A stretch of DNA of 64,000 bases, taken from contig JAHBBC010000001.1 in the NCBI GenBank assembly GCA_019915015.1, positions 3,038,001 through 3,102,000 of the forward strand, given 5' to 3'. This DNA is from Auriscalpium vulgare. Its lineage: Eukaryota; Basidiomycota; Agaricomycetes; Russulales; Auriscalpiaceae. A program made the position numbers and the translations under genes. Shown here in pieces: positions 30,038 through 41,532 of this stretch. Within the stretch, counting starts at the first letter, position 1; every line of letters starts with the position of its first letter. The notes beneath the pieces were generated by a model that was not told where the DNA came from, did no database searches, and was given only the letters and a program-made list of their open reading frames with translations.

Positions 30038-32118
30038 CTAATCCAACTCGTTGAGAGCACGGGCATCGAGCACTGCATCCAAGAAGTCGCGAGTGGCGAT
30101 CTCGTCGGACACACGGGCCTCGATGTACTCGAGCAGCTCGCGCTTGGACGACTGGCTGTTGTCACCGCCGAGGAAGTGGCTGATGCCCAGACCTCCAAGG
30201 AGAGTGCCGACGCCGCTGAGCGCGCCCTTCTTGAGCGCATCGCCGACGGTGGTCTCAGCAACGTGCGCAACCTCGCCGACTACGCTCCCGCGCTTCGACG
30301 ATCTGGGCAGACGTCAGGTTGATATCACTGATGTGCATAGAGAGAAACTTACTGGCTCTTGCCATCGAAGTGATCGAGGAGTCCGCCGATGCCAGCACCT
30401 CCGAGGAGGGTGCCGACGCCGCTGAGCGCGCCTTTCTTGAGGGCATCGCTGACGGTGGTCTCCGCAACGTCCGCAACCTCGCCAACTACGCTCCTCGACG
30501 ACCTGGGTAGACGTCAGGTGGGGATCAATGATGTGCATAGAAAGAAACTTACTGGCTCTTGCCGTCGAAGTGGTCGAGGAGTCCGCCGATGCCAGCACCT
30601 CCGAGGAGGGTGCCGACGCCGCTGAGCGCGCCTTTCTTGAGGGCATCGCTGACAGTGGTCTCCGCAACGTCCGCAACCTCGCCGACTACGCTCCGGGCGA
30701 CGAGGTACTCGAGCAGCTCGCGCTTGGACGACTGGCTGTTGTCACCGCCGAGGAAGTGGCTGATGCCCAGACCTCCAAGGAGTGTGCCGACGCCGCTGAG
30801 CGCGCCCTTCTTGAGCGCATCGCCCACCGTGGTCTCAGCAACGTGCGCAACCTCGCCGACTACGCTCCCGCGCTTCGACGACCTGGGTAGAACATCAGAA
30901 TGAGATCACTGATGTGGATAGAAAAAATCTTACTGGCTCTTGCCATCGAAGTGGTCGAGGAGTCCACCGATCCCAGCACCTCCAAGGAGGGTGCCGACGC
31001 CGCTGAGAGCGCCTTTCTTGAGGGCATCGCTGACGGTGGTCTCCGCAACGTCAGCAACCTCGCCGACTACGCTCCGGGCGACGAGGTACTCGAGCAGCTC
31101 GCGCTTGGACTGGCTCTTGCCATCGAAGTGGTCGAGGAGTCCGCCGATGCCAGCACCTCCAAGGAGGGTGCCAACGCCACTGAGCGCGCCTTTCTTGAGG
31201 GCATCGCTGACGGTGGTCTCCGCAACGTCCGCAACCTCGCCAACTACGCTCCTCGACGACCTGGGTAGACGTCAGGTGGGGATCAATGATGTGCATAGAA
31301 AGAAACTTACTGGCTCTTGCCGTCGAAGTGGTCGAGGAGTCCGCCGATGCCAGCACCTCCGAGGAGGGTGCCGACGCCGCTGAGCGCGCCTTTCTTGAGG
31401 GCATCGCTGACGGTGGTCTCCGCAACGTCCGCAACCTCGCCAACTACGCTCCTCGACGACCTGGGTAGACGTCAGGTGGGGATCAATGATGTGCATAGAA
31501 AGAAACTTACTGGCTCTTGCCGTCGAAGTGGTCGAGGAGTCCGCCGATGCCAGCACCTCCGAGGAGGGTGCCGACGCCGCTGAGCGCGCCTTTCTTGAGG
31601 GCATCGCTGACAGTGGTCTCCGCAACGTCCGCAACCTCGCCTACTACGCTCCGGGCGACGAGGTACTCAAGCAGCTCGCGCTTGGACGACTGGCTGTTGT
31701 CACCTCCGAGGAAGTGGCTGATGCCCAGACCTCCAAGGAGTGTGCCAACGCCGCTGAGCGCGCCCTTCTTGAGCGCATCGCCGACGGTGGTCTCAGCAAC
31801 GTGCGCAACCTCGCCGACTACGCTCCCGCGCTTGAAGGCAACGATGCCACTGCAGGACTCGTGTCAGATGCGTGGTTCCGCAGAGAGGCAATTTGTACTC
31901 ACGGGGGAAGGTGGCTGAACTCGGACTGGATCTGGGCGACCACATCCGGGGGCGTGCCTGCGGGGATACTAAGAGGAAATGGAGGTCAGAACAGAGACAT
32001 TTCCCGGTGGACCTGCTTACACAAAGGGCGACCGGGCAGAGTGCACGGGGGCGGCAGCCGCGGGCGCGATCTGAGCGGCGGCAAGAGCAAGGATGACGGC
32101 GGCGGTGGAGGGATGCAT
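30038..32118 (-). CDS. secreted repeat precursor with Kex2-type sites (KEP-like), nine repeats on amplified exons
   Basis: Eight exons (32021-32118, 31903-31968, 31511-31849, 31311-31460, 30934-31260, 30553-30882, 30353-30502, 30038-30302) join to 575 codons, giving 574 residues. Residues 1-23 are a signal peptide (hydrophobic Ala/Leu/Ile run ending in Ala-rich sequence). A pro-region to residue 62 ends AFKR. The rest is nine copies of a ~40-residue repeat with cores SVVGEVA, ETTV, DALKKGAL and SGVGTLLGG. Lys-Arg pairs end at 62, 112, 271, 331, 381, 491 and 541, which would release three identical 50-mers (63-112, 332-381, 492-541), longer pieces of 159, 60 and 110 residues, and a 33-residue tail. 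Exons 3-7 are all multiples of three with phase-2 introns on both sides, and the introns between them are nearly identical. Signal, dibasic sites and repeats match fungal Kex2-processed repeat proteins. The activity of the peptides is unknown. Confidence 0.85.
30302..31849 (-). repeat. tandem exon-intron repeat array
   Basis: Repeat cores on the plus strand lie near 30250, 30455, 30655, 30830, 31040, 31215, 31415, 31615 and 31790, about 175-205 bp apart. The 50-nt introns at 31461-31510, 31261-31310 and 30503-30552 are almost the same sequence. Those at 30883-30933 and 30303-30352 are diverged versions. Coding and intron sequence were therefore copied together. Confidence 0.9.
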
Positions 32119-32274
32119 TATAATGATCGTTGAGTTTGATGATTGGATTGAGTGAGTTCGAAAAGCAGATAGAATATAGAAGCAGAGAAAATGTTTGACG
32201 TGAAGGTATCCAGTACCTGTAGAATGAACGAAGGGATGAGCAAAGGCTGGGGAAACGAAAGGCGCTGTCCTCCC

Positions 32275-32282
32275 ATTTTATA
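32275..32282 (-). promoter_or_regulatory. TATA box of the repeat-precursor gene
   Basis: TATAAAAT on the minus strand, about 157 bp 5' of the start codon. It is a strong match and suggests a strongly or conditionally expressed gene. Confidence 0.45.
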
Positions 32283-34239
32283 GCAGAAACTGTTGCGGGG
32301 CTAGCTCCTAAGATCAGAAAGTAGCCGCCTTCGTCAGCCCGCGAGAGACCGCACGCACAGGCCGGATGACCGCAAATTCCGATATTGAAACGCATACCGA
32401 CGGGGATAGCCACATGATATAGACGCCAAGTGTCCTGGTTACGTGCCTCCAGTCTCGAGATGGCAATGAGGACGACAGGGGAAACTTGATCATGAACGCG
32501 TGCCGACAGTACTGCCGACCATCATCGTCGCAAAGCACTGAAGCATGCAATGTCACGATCAGACGGCAGATGGCCCAATATGATCCCCGGGCCCGGATGC
32601 TCCTCGATGGCCTCATTCTCTTCCGTAGCGTCCGGAGTCCGTCTAGATCTGGAGACTGAAAGGGACTGTCTCAGCAACGTTGTCACCAGCGACAGACTCT
32701 GGCAACGGCGTCAAACTTGAGCTTGTCTTGGGGATGTGCAGCTCTGGCAGCCATAAGTTGTTCACTCGCCTGCGGGTTTGTTTTGCTTGCTGTGCTACAC
32801 GTTTTGCCAGGCCACCATCCCGCGCCAAACATAGGCTCCATTACTGGGTGACTGATGGCTGTTCTCCACTTGATGGATACTGTCCCAGCTACCGCTGGCG
32901 TGCTTCTGATTGTATTTGCGGCTTGGCATTTGCGACTGTTTCTTGGCCTGGTTACGTTCCATGGCCAGCACTCGGAGGGCTTGATGACAATGACAACGAC
33001 AATGAACTGACGCTTCCAGGAGAGTTTGGCGCTGGCATGCAGGAATGACGTCACGGAACAACAGGCGCCAGCACCGCCACCTTCGTCCTTGGTTACTCAG
33101 TCTCTAGTGCTATCACAGCCACCTGTCTCCTTCTCATCTGATGCTACAACTGGGTGTCGTCCACTAATACCGCACACTATAATTGCGTCTCTACACTAGT
33201 GAGCGACACCGCGCAGCCTGCTTCCTCTGTCTTCCTTTGTCTCTCGCCAGCTCTCCATCCGCTGCGCATGTTTCGCTACAGTCCGACGTATTCCAGCAAG
33301 GGAACCGGCTCATCCTTTATCCTCACAATGCAACATGGGCACAAAGGAGCGGTCATCCGAACAACGTCCTTGCTTTTTCTTCTAGCTCTTAACTCGGTGT
33401 ATAGCGGGACTCTACGCATATAAAGAGGAGTACATGCCAAAGAATGTTCTTCGTCCCCTCGACGTCGAGTTACACAGTGGCATCCGATGGGGACCGAGCC
33501 CCCCTTCGACACTCGGGCATTGACTGCGACAGGTGAGCGCTCTCCTCATCTCCATCGTCTCCCACTAACTGGGAGCCCCGACAGCGCCGCCTGCTTGTCC
33601 TTCGAATGGCCGGTCTTTGAAGGCAGGCACGGGCTGCGATGTCGCCGGGGAGGAACTGGGCTCGAGCGGATATCGCGACAGTGGGCTTTGGTCTCGGTTA
33701 GTGGCTCGAGCGCATGGCGCATGGAGTGGATGCTTACGCATTGCGCAGCGGCTAACGGAGCGGTCGTCAGGATCCCTCATCCACGCTTCCGCTCACAGAC
33801 GCCTTCGGAGCTCTGTGACCGCCTTGTTTCTTCCTGAATCACCGCCCGCTGCCGGACTACATGCATGTGAGTCTTAGATTACTGTTCGTTGATGGGAGGT
33901 CTGAGACTTACGCGATGCACAGCGTGTTATTTTTCTTAGGGCTCATAGCGACCAGCGCTAGGACGGAGGCGTCTGACAACGTCCTCTGAGGAGCTGCGAG
34001 CGTGATTTATAGGCCTCCGGTCGTACATAGTTATATGCCACAGTCTTTGTCGGCAACGCACACTCATTTCTTCCTTTCACCTTTCGCTGGCTTTTTTTCG
34101 TTCCAATGCCATTTGTTTGAATGCAATAGCTCTTTGAGTTGCCCTTAGACCGCGGGATGGAATCACACAGTAGCCCCTGGACAGGTAAATGAAGAATAAT
34201 AGTCATAAAGATTGCATTGGGGCTGCATTCGAAGTGCAG
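32283..34239. other. long spacer; a possible small gene near 33420-33870
   Basis: No conserved protein is recognised. TATAAA at 33420-33425 is followed by ATG at 33435 and another at 33490 (MGTEPPFDTRAL), with donor/acceptor-like sites at about 33530 and 33583. I could not splice a consistent frame to a convincing end, so no CDS is called. Confidence 0.3.
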
Positions 34240-36443
34240 TCAAACAGATTCCCACATGAGATCAAGCACAGGCACCTTCAGCTCCCGGCCCAAAGCCAGC
34301 GCATCCTCGTATGGCAACGCGCACCTAAACGCAGGCGGCCCGTCGATCCTGTCCGCCAGGGCTGCGCGCTGCAAGAGGCGCATCGCGGCGAGCTCATTGA
34401 CCTGTATAGCCGACATGAGCATTCATTCCAGGTTGATTTGCGACACCGCTGTGACGTACCGCAGCGGCGACCCACACTCGGCCGACCTCCATCTCGGTGT
34501 ACTCCCCAAGCAGCGTGTACTCCTCGCCGACGAGCCGGTTGTCCAGATCGTACTCGTCCAAGAGCAAACCGAGGATTGCAAGCATGCGGTCTAGCGGGAA
34601 AGGAGCGGGGCCGAGGAGGCGTTGCGGCACCTACATCGCGTCGCGTCAGTGCCAGGTGCCGCATCCAGGAAACGAGGGAGAGCTCACCTTCGCCGCGCCA
34701 GATTTCGCGCCTGCCCTGACCTTCGCCATCCCGCCACCCTTCCGCCGCCGCCCCTTCGAGTCCCGCCCGCGCCCGAACATGCGCACGTCGCTCTTCGGCG
34801 GGTTCGCCGACGCGAGGAACGCCGCGAGCACGATGTACTTCGACATCATCGGCAGGGCAGCGTATCCCGGCGCGCTCCCGCCGACCGTGTCCGTCCATTC
34901 GCTGAACCGCTTCGCGGGGCTGGGCTCCGCGCGCGCTTTGCCCTTGTCTTTCCGGGGTGTCGCTGGGATGCTGAGGCCAGGATCGGGGACGAGGGCGTTC
35001 GTGCGCGCCCATGCTTTGGCGTGCGTGAGGCGGGGGTGCAGCGCGTCCATTGCGGCAGAAAATGATGGCATGAAGCGCCGGATGAGCCGAAGCCGCTCGT
35101 CGTCGCCCAGCGCGATATGCTCCTTGTCAACGCTGTCTTCGCCTATGCGGGCTTGAACGTGGTCGAGGACAGGCTGGACGAAGCCAGGCCAGCGCCCCGC
35201 GGCGATGTAAGCGAGGTCGTGCGGGTCATGTACGAAGGGCGAGCACGCGCCATAGAGGGCGGAACAATAATGCGCGTAGAGGGGGCGGAGGGCAGGGTGG
35301 TACGGGTGTAAAGTTGCGGTATCCGGCGCCGGGGTTTGGGATGTACTCGGAGTGTTGTCTACGCTATCGTTGACGTCCCCAACATCTTGGGTGCGAGAGG
35401 GCTTTCGGTTTGTCGTCGTAGTCTTGCGCGAGGGAGCCTTACGCGTAGCCCTTGTCGTACGTGCAGGGGCGGTCTTCCTCCTAGGAGCTGTCTCCGCTAC
35501 GAGCGCGGCTTTTCGCGATTCAGATATGGAAGGCCTCGGGGTAGCATTTTGGAAGTGAATGGACATAGCCGCGAGGGTAGCTGGGGGAAGAATTCAGAAC
35601 ATAGAAAACAAGAGCAAGGTGGAAGATCTGAAAGACTACCAACATACCTTCCTTTGTGGGTGGCTGTACAAAGACACGGTACGGATTCAAAGCCGCGGTC
35701 CCTACAGAGCCGGGTGGAGGAGAGTATGGAGATGCGGAGATGAGTAGCAGGGTAAAAGGTACGCGGGACTAGACGGATAGTTCAGCTTCATGGCACGAGA
35801 GCATCATCGCACAGAGAGAGAGCACAGATGTGAGAAGCACACTCACCAGCTCCGATAGCCTTGAGAGAGGAACCAGCAGATCGGAAGCGAGACGCTCGGC
35901 GCGCTCGATGGCGATGACGAAATGGACGTTTGATGGTGCTTGAGAAGTTCCTGAAGCCTTTTCTGTGGAGGGTGCCTTTGCTTTCCCCTTCGCTCTGCTA
36001 TTCGCCTTGAGTTTCGTCGGTGCAGGTTCAGGGCTTGATCGCTCGTGGAGAAGCGTCTGAAGCCCGTGAATGAAACCATCCAAACCAGCAGAAGCCGCGT
36101 AGTTGGTACAGCCATGCTCCCAGGAGGGCATGTGTGTCGCCAGGGAGTTCAGGCATGTGTCATAGATGAGTCGTGGGGTGAAGGCGGAGACGGCGGAGAG
36201 GAATGCCGTGAGGAAGAGTGTTCCGGGCGCGAGGGGAGATTCTGCTGGCAATCCGTTTGCAATTGTTCCATTGTTGGAAGACAGAGCTGTAGTAGACGAG
36301 AGATCATGCAGCCAGGTACGCACTCTGACTCCCGTTGCCCGAGCTGTGCTCGGGTCGTGCACGTAGACGAAGGGCGGAGGCGATCCACTGTTCAACAAGG
36401 TGTGTAACTCGAGAAGTAGGGCGTCATTTGGCGGGCTTGTCAT
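34240..36443 (-). CDS. ORC5: origin recognition complex subunit 5
   Basis: Five exons (35847-36443, 35648-35768, 34688-35580, 34460-34630, 34240-34401) join to exactly 648 codons, giving 647 residues. The N-terminal AAA+-like part has the degenerate ATP-binding region FVYVHDPSTARATG and a Walker-B-like stretch (VHFVIAIERAERL), followed by the ISASPYSPPPG sensor region. The C-terminal ORC5 domain has the recognisable block LPMMSKYIVLAAFLASANPP and ends in a winged-helix-like part with ALALGRELKVPVLDLMWE. ORC binds replication origins and loads the MCM helicase in the nucleus. A long basic, disordered insert (KTAPARTTRATRK) lies between the two parts. The start at 36443 (MTSPPNDALL) is preferred over an in-frame ATG 28 codons upstream, whose extra residues are unlike the family. 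Confidence 0.9.
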
Positions 36444-37201
36444 AAAAGCTGGACCACTAGAGCGTGGGCGGAGGAGGACGCGCCTTGGAGTGCGATGGGA
36501 AGAACAAGACGTCGACGCGGCCGTCACAAACGCGCCTCGTCACGCATTGTCACATCACCTGACTGACATATTTACACACGTGATGTCAACGCGAACGCGA
36601 CGCGGATGCTAGAGAGAGACATGACCTACCCCGATACCTCGATATATTGCGTGAGAGCAGGGGTGGCAAGGCGCCATCGGTGGACAAGCCGCGGACGTAA
36701 TGGATTTGCGAGCTGCACAGCCCTGTCCTGGTGGGACGCCCAAGATGATGATGAGTACGTGGACTGCACGCCCGCCGGGCCAGTCGTATGACGGGTACGT
36801 GCGATTCCATCACGAAGCGGTGCCAACATCAGGCGATTCGATGAACTCGTCTGGTCGTGCCCGGCCTCGCACTCTCGGCCCGGCCGGCCTGGGACTACTT
36901 GCTCCCCCATCTGCGCCCACTTGCACCGAGCGCAATCGATTTGATGCACGCTTTCTGTGGCATCGATGCGCTCTGGCCTATTGACTCCTATTGGTAGCAT
37001 AACAAGGCCGCTGTCGAGGACTGAAGACAAGGGACGGCCGGGCATGTCCCGGAGAACAACCATATCGGGAGATGATCTCCGAATGGCGCAGTGGCTCCTA
37101 TCACATTGCAAACTGCCCATCGCGCATCCATCTCCTCTTAAACCTCCACCGCAGTACTACCCTTCACATCTCCCTCTACCCCCCTTCACCTGTCCGCTAT
37201 C
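36444..37201. other. divergent promoter region between ORC5 and profilin
   Basis: No gene is seen. The 80 bases before the profilin start are a CT-rich tract, a common feature of highly expressed fungal genes. Confidence 0.5.
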
Positions 37202-37763
37202 ATGTCCTGGCAAAGTACGTACCCTTTGCAAATCCCAGCAGTCTTTTCACGAGCACTCATCTCCATCATCCCAGCGTACGTCGATGAGAACCTCGTTGGA
37301 AGTGGCAAGGTCTCCAGGGCTGCCATCCTCGGCCGACAGGGCGGTGTCTGGGCAACGACCAGCGGCTACACTGTGCGCTCGTCTTGTGCTCATCCTATTT
37401 GTCCCCGCTGAATAGTGCATTAGCTATCGCCCGAGGAGCAGAAGGCCGTATTAGGCGCTTTCGATCATCCCGACACTGTGCAGGCCAGCGGATTCCGCCT
37501 CGCAGGCCAGAAGTACTTCACGCTCCAGGTAAATTCGCGCTCCATCTACGGGAAGAAGCAGGTGCGCATTGTTCCCACTGTTTCATCGTGAGGCTGATGC
37601 TGATGTGATGCTGCGGTGCGTTGCGTTACAGGCGGACGGCGCGATCCTCGTGAGGACAACGCAGGCCGTCCTCGTCGCGGAGTACACCGCACCCACCCAG
37701 GCCAGCGAGGCCACCGTCATTGCAGAGAAGCTCGCCGACTACCTGATCAGCGTCAACTACTAG
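37202..37763 (+). CDS. PFY1: profilin
   Basis: Four exons (37202-37214, 37275-37372, 37424-37561, 37632-37763) join to 127 codons, giving 126 residues, the normal profilin length. It starts MSWQTYVDENLVG and carries VWATTSGY, the KYFTL strand, and a C-terminal helix ending KLADYLISVNY, which in the family forms the poly-proline and actin faces. Profilin binds monomeric actin, exchanges its nucleotide and feeds formin-driven filament growth in the cytosol. The very short first exon (13 nt) with a split fifth codon is usual in fungal profilins and decides the start. Confidence 0.95.
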
Positions 37764-38031
37764 TTGTGCGCCCACGCTTGCTTGTAGAGGTTCAAGGGGA
37801 GATATGAGTCTGTATGCACCATCACCGAGGAAGATCTGCCAATTGTATCTAAATGCGTCCGTGGGTAGCCTGCCAAGTTGTCCATGGAGCTGTACGCCAC
37901 ACTCGCGACTCTGCTCAACACCGGCGCAGTCAGCATACATCAGAACATCAGTATTAATAGCACAGCCGTGAAGTGAATCTGCCCGCAAGGAGAATACAAA
38001 TAAAATAAGCAATAAACATCCCACCACTTAT

Positions 38032-41000
38032 CTACGCCATCACACTGTCCGTTAAACTTGAGATGGTCGCAAATGTCTGCAGAAGCGCTGGAACCACGAA
38101 GGGCTCGTGGCATTCCCTCTCAATGTTTCGAATGACTTGGGCATGCTGCGCACGCGCGTCTTCAAGCTCGCGCTCGACGCGTCGCACGATCGCGTGCAGT
38201 TCCGAGATATGCGTCTCAACCCAGGCTAGTAACCCTGCAGACGTGACGATCTTGAATGTACATGCCATGTAGTAGACTGTAACAGACGTACCGGTCACAT
38301 CTATCTCTTGTAGATTGACTGCGGCAGCACCTCCCGAGCCCTGCAGCGCAAGCAAACGCTCTCTAGCCACGTGCTGCGCCTCTTCCAACTTCCGCACCTG
38401 CTCCTCGAAGCCCGCATGGCGCAGGTGTAATTCCCGGATCGTGTCAGCATGCTGCCCTGCCTCTGTTTCCAACTGGCGCATGACACCACGTGTAATGTCC
38501 TGCTGCTCGAGCACTTTGCGCTCGGCCGAGCGTCCCGCAGCATGCGTTTCTTCTAACTCCAAGCGCAACGTTTGCATGTGCGTCTCGAGAGCGGATACGA
38601 CACCTGTGTGTTCTTTGTCCGCCGGGGGCAGTGTATTGATGCTGGAACAGTGCCTACCTTCGAGATCAGTCCTGCGTTCTTGCTCGGGCACTGGATTGAG
38701 CAGCCTTTGTATCCGCTGCGTCATTGCCTTCATGGCCTGAGCAAGCCGCTTCGCATCGGCAGTCGCTTTGGAGGCACTCTCTAGTGAGTCCTTAGCCTTC
38801 TTATCTGCCGAGACTTTTTGACGTGTTGTCGACTCCCGTAGGCCATGAACATGTCCTTCCAGCGACGTCAGAGCAGCTTATAGAAGACATTAGCTCGCAT
38901 AAACTCGTGACAGGTAAGTGAGTGCATACCCGTCACATCCGCATGCTGCACGTCCACGCCTGCATTTAGATTTTGCGGCTTCCCATGTATCTGGTTGATG
39001 CGCTGCACAATTGCCCGCCTCTCTGCAGCGACATGGACATCTTGCGAACTTCGCACAATCTGCGCAGCCTCTTCTTCTTCGTTTGCCTTCGCCTCAGATG
39101 CGTTCAACATTTGCTGCATGAGCTCCTCCTGGGTTTGAAACGAGAGCTCGGCGGCCCGTCTGCCAGACCGTTCGTCCTCCAGTCTTGTTTGCGCATGAAC
39201 GATGTGTGCTTCGAGCGATGAGATGGCAACTTCTCGTTGTCGCGTAAGTTGTGCAGCTCGAGTTGACGAACGATCACGCACCATCGAGTTGGACATTCTC
39301 CTCCTCTGGTCCTACCTCCTTAACATCACTATCCGAGTCACCAGCCTTCAATATATCTCTGAGGCCTATGATTTGGAGTGCGGCTTTGCGCCGGTCCGTC
39401 TCGAGCTGCTCCCTGAACTCCTGGGCCCTCCGCGATGCTTTGGCCGCCTCCGCCTCCGCACCGTGCAATTGCTTTTGCGAAATTTGGTTCATGCGGTCAA
39501 ACCGGTTCCGCTCGTCTTCGAGCATGCGAAGGTCGGCCTCTGCTTCGGAGAGCCTCGCCTGCAAGCCCCGGACATACGTCTCCACAGGCGACAAGGCAGC
39601 TGCAAAATGCAAGTAAGTAGCGAGCTGCGTGTGCCATGCCGGGAGAGCGCACCATCAGCGTTGGGGTTTTCGTTACCAACAGTGAGATTGGCGTTCGGAG
39701 GGTCCGGATTGTTGAGGCGAGCGAGAAGTCGCTCGACTGCTGGGCCCATGCTCAGTGTTTCATGGTTTTCTGTCGTCTCTGCTGCACCCATCATGTCGAC
39801 GATGAGGTCCCGGGACTCTTGTAGCTCGGTCGCAGCATCACGCTGGGCAGCCTGCGACTCTGAGAGCGCAGCCTGTAGCTCGTCCACACGCATCTCCAGG
39901 GCAGACAACGGGTCTGAGGGTAGCGCGCATGTCATCTAGAAATCCTCGCAGCCCGGGAAATGGATACGTGCCTTGTGCATTCTGCTGCCCTGGCTGTCTG
40001 GCTCCGGAGCCCTCGCCAAGACGCCGCGACAACGCCAGAAGACGCTGGTTTGTTTGCTCTTGAGCCTCCGTATACCGCCTAACTTGCGCCGCATGTGCCG
40101 CAGCAACTTGGTGCTGGCGCGTCTCGTTGAGTTGGCTTGCTTGCGCAGCTTGCTCCTGGACGGCCGCGAGACGCGTGCGCAGGTTGAGAAGCTCAGCCTG
40201 CCGTTCGGCAAGCTCTACTTCGGCACGTCGCGCCCTGCTGTAGCCATCCAGTGCGGCTTGCTCCAGTGCAGCTTGGTCTGCTATAGAGGGTTGTGTAGTC
40301 CTAGTGGCTTGATGTGTCGGAGTAGCCTGCGGTGCCGCAGGATTTTGTTGGGTTGTGGCGGTCTGTTGCCGTGTCTTGTACGTTTGCTGTTGCGGCGGCG
40401 TCACGGCGGCGGCTTTGGGCACTTTAACAGGCTTCGGAGTTTGTGCGTGCGACTTTTCAGGAACTGATGCGGAGGACGCGATGGGGCTGACAGCGGGAGC
40501 TGCTGAGAGCACGTCCACATCTCGAGCCCGCTTTGGGAATCGGATCTTTGGGGTCGAGGGGGCAGTTGTCGACGTGGACAAAAGCACCTGTTCTGATGAC
40601 ATCGCACCATTGGTGATGGCTGATGCTAGCTTAGTGGCGTCCTGATCGGACATGGAGAGTTGGTCCGGGGTACGGGTGATGACTGGGGTCATCGAAGAGA
40701 TGGTGGTGCTTCTGCCAGCAATCACGAACCTAGTGTCGCGTAGACGTTCATCAGCTACACGGTGGAGTCATGGGATATGAGGCGCTCACATCGATAGCCT
40801 CAGGCTAGTTGTCGATGGTTCAGCAACATGGAGAGGATGCATTTAAGAATACACGGCGTACATTCCACGCAAAACCAAATTTTCTTTCGGGTTCTCTTTC
40901 AGGAGTAGTCTAGTAATGACGGTCTCGACAAGTTTCCCGAAGGGTACCTGCATGGATGAGTTAAATGCAGTCCATCTACGCGTGAGGATGGCCATACGCA

Positions 41001-41235
41001 CTGCGTGATCCGGGAGCCAGAATATATCTGCCGCAGAAAAGGCAGGTGACCTCAATACATTTTCTGGCTTTGGCTGTGGTAGACGCAGCGTGGCCAAAAC
41101 ATTTCGAATCGTGCTGATAACGGGTGTGGTCAATACAGGCTTCGCTGAGATGTTCACGGCCGTAAGGCCGGAGAACTCGACGCGCAAGGCGATGGTAGGA
41201 GTGGATGAATTGGATTGGGCTGGCGTGCTCGGCAT
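38032..41235 (-). CDS. coiled-coil family protein A (unknown function, modular exons)
   Basis: The gene starts MPSTPAQSNSSTPTIALRVEF at 41235 and ends SSLTDSVMA at 38032. Order: an N-terminal domain of ~90 residues (LRLPQPK, ADIFWLPDHA) split by an intron; a Thr/Pro/Gln-rich linker with a basic RFPKRARD patch; then several coiled-coil exons. At least five of these exons open with the same pattern, as in ALSPVETYV, VAISSLEAHI, ALTSLEGHV, VVSALETHM and LLAWVETHI, and the joints I checked are phase 1. The C-terminus carries IERECHEPFVVPALL, shared with the two neighbouring genes. No known family is recognised. The coiled coils suggest a structural or scaffold role. Some splice sites between the coiled-coil exons are approximate. 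Confidence 0.7.
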
Positions 41236-41532
41236 GACAGCTTTCCAAGCCCGACCTATGCAAGGCTTGAGCTTGAGTCTCAGAATGAGATGGAGGTCGA
41301 TGGCGACACGGACTAGAAAGTGGAATATTGTACGTTTAACTTCAAGTTGCCCGGGCCGGCTGAGCGCGAGTTCACGTGCCGCGTTGGCGTCTCACAGATT
41401 CTGTTGTCGAGTAGACTGCTCAAGTACAATGATAGTAGTAGCAATGCGTACGTATGGTACACAGTAACGATACATCCTATAGGCTACAGTTATTTGCATA
41501 AATAATGCGTACGTGAAAAATGCACAAGTGTC

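Noticed and set aside
30302..31849. CRISPR-like or plain satellite array
   Set aside because: The repeats are 150-330 nt coding exons with splice sites and codon-level conservation, and this is a eukaryotic genome.
30051..32133. Long plus-strand open frames over the repeat array (for example 31486-32133)
   Set aside because: They are shadows of the minus-strand gene. They have no signal peptide or family match, and the minus-strand model splices to an exact frame with Kex2-type sites.
33435..33870. Small gene after the TATA box at 33420
   Set aside because: No splice combination gave a convincing protein; listed only as a possibility within the spacer.
34497..35156. Plus-strand frames within ORC5
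   Set aside because: Antisense shadows of the verified ORC5 exons.
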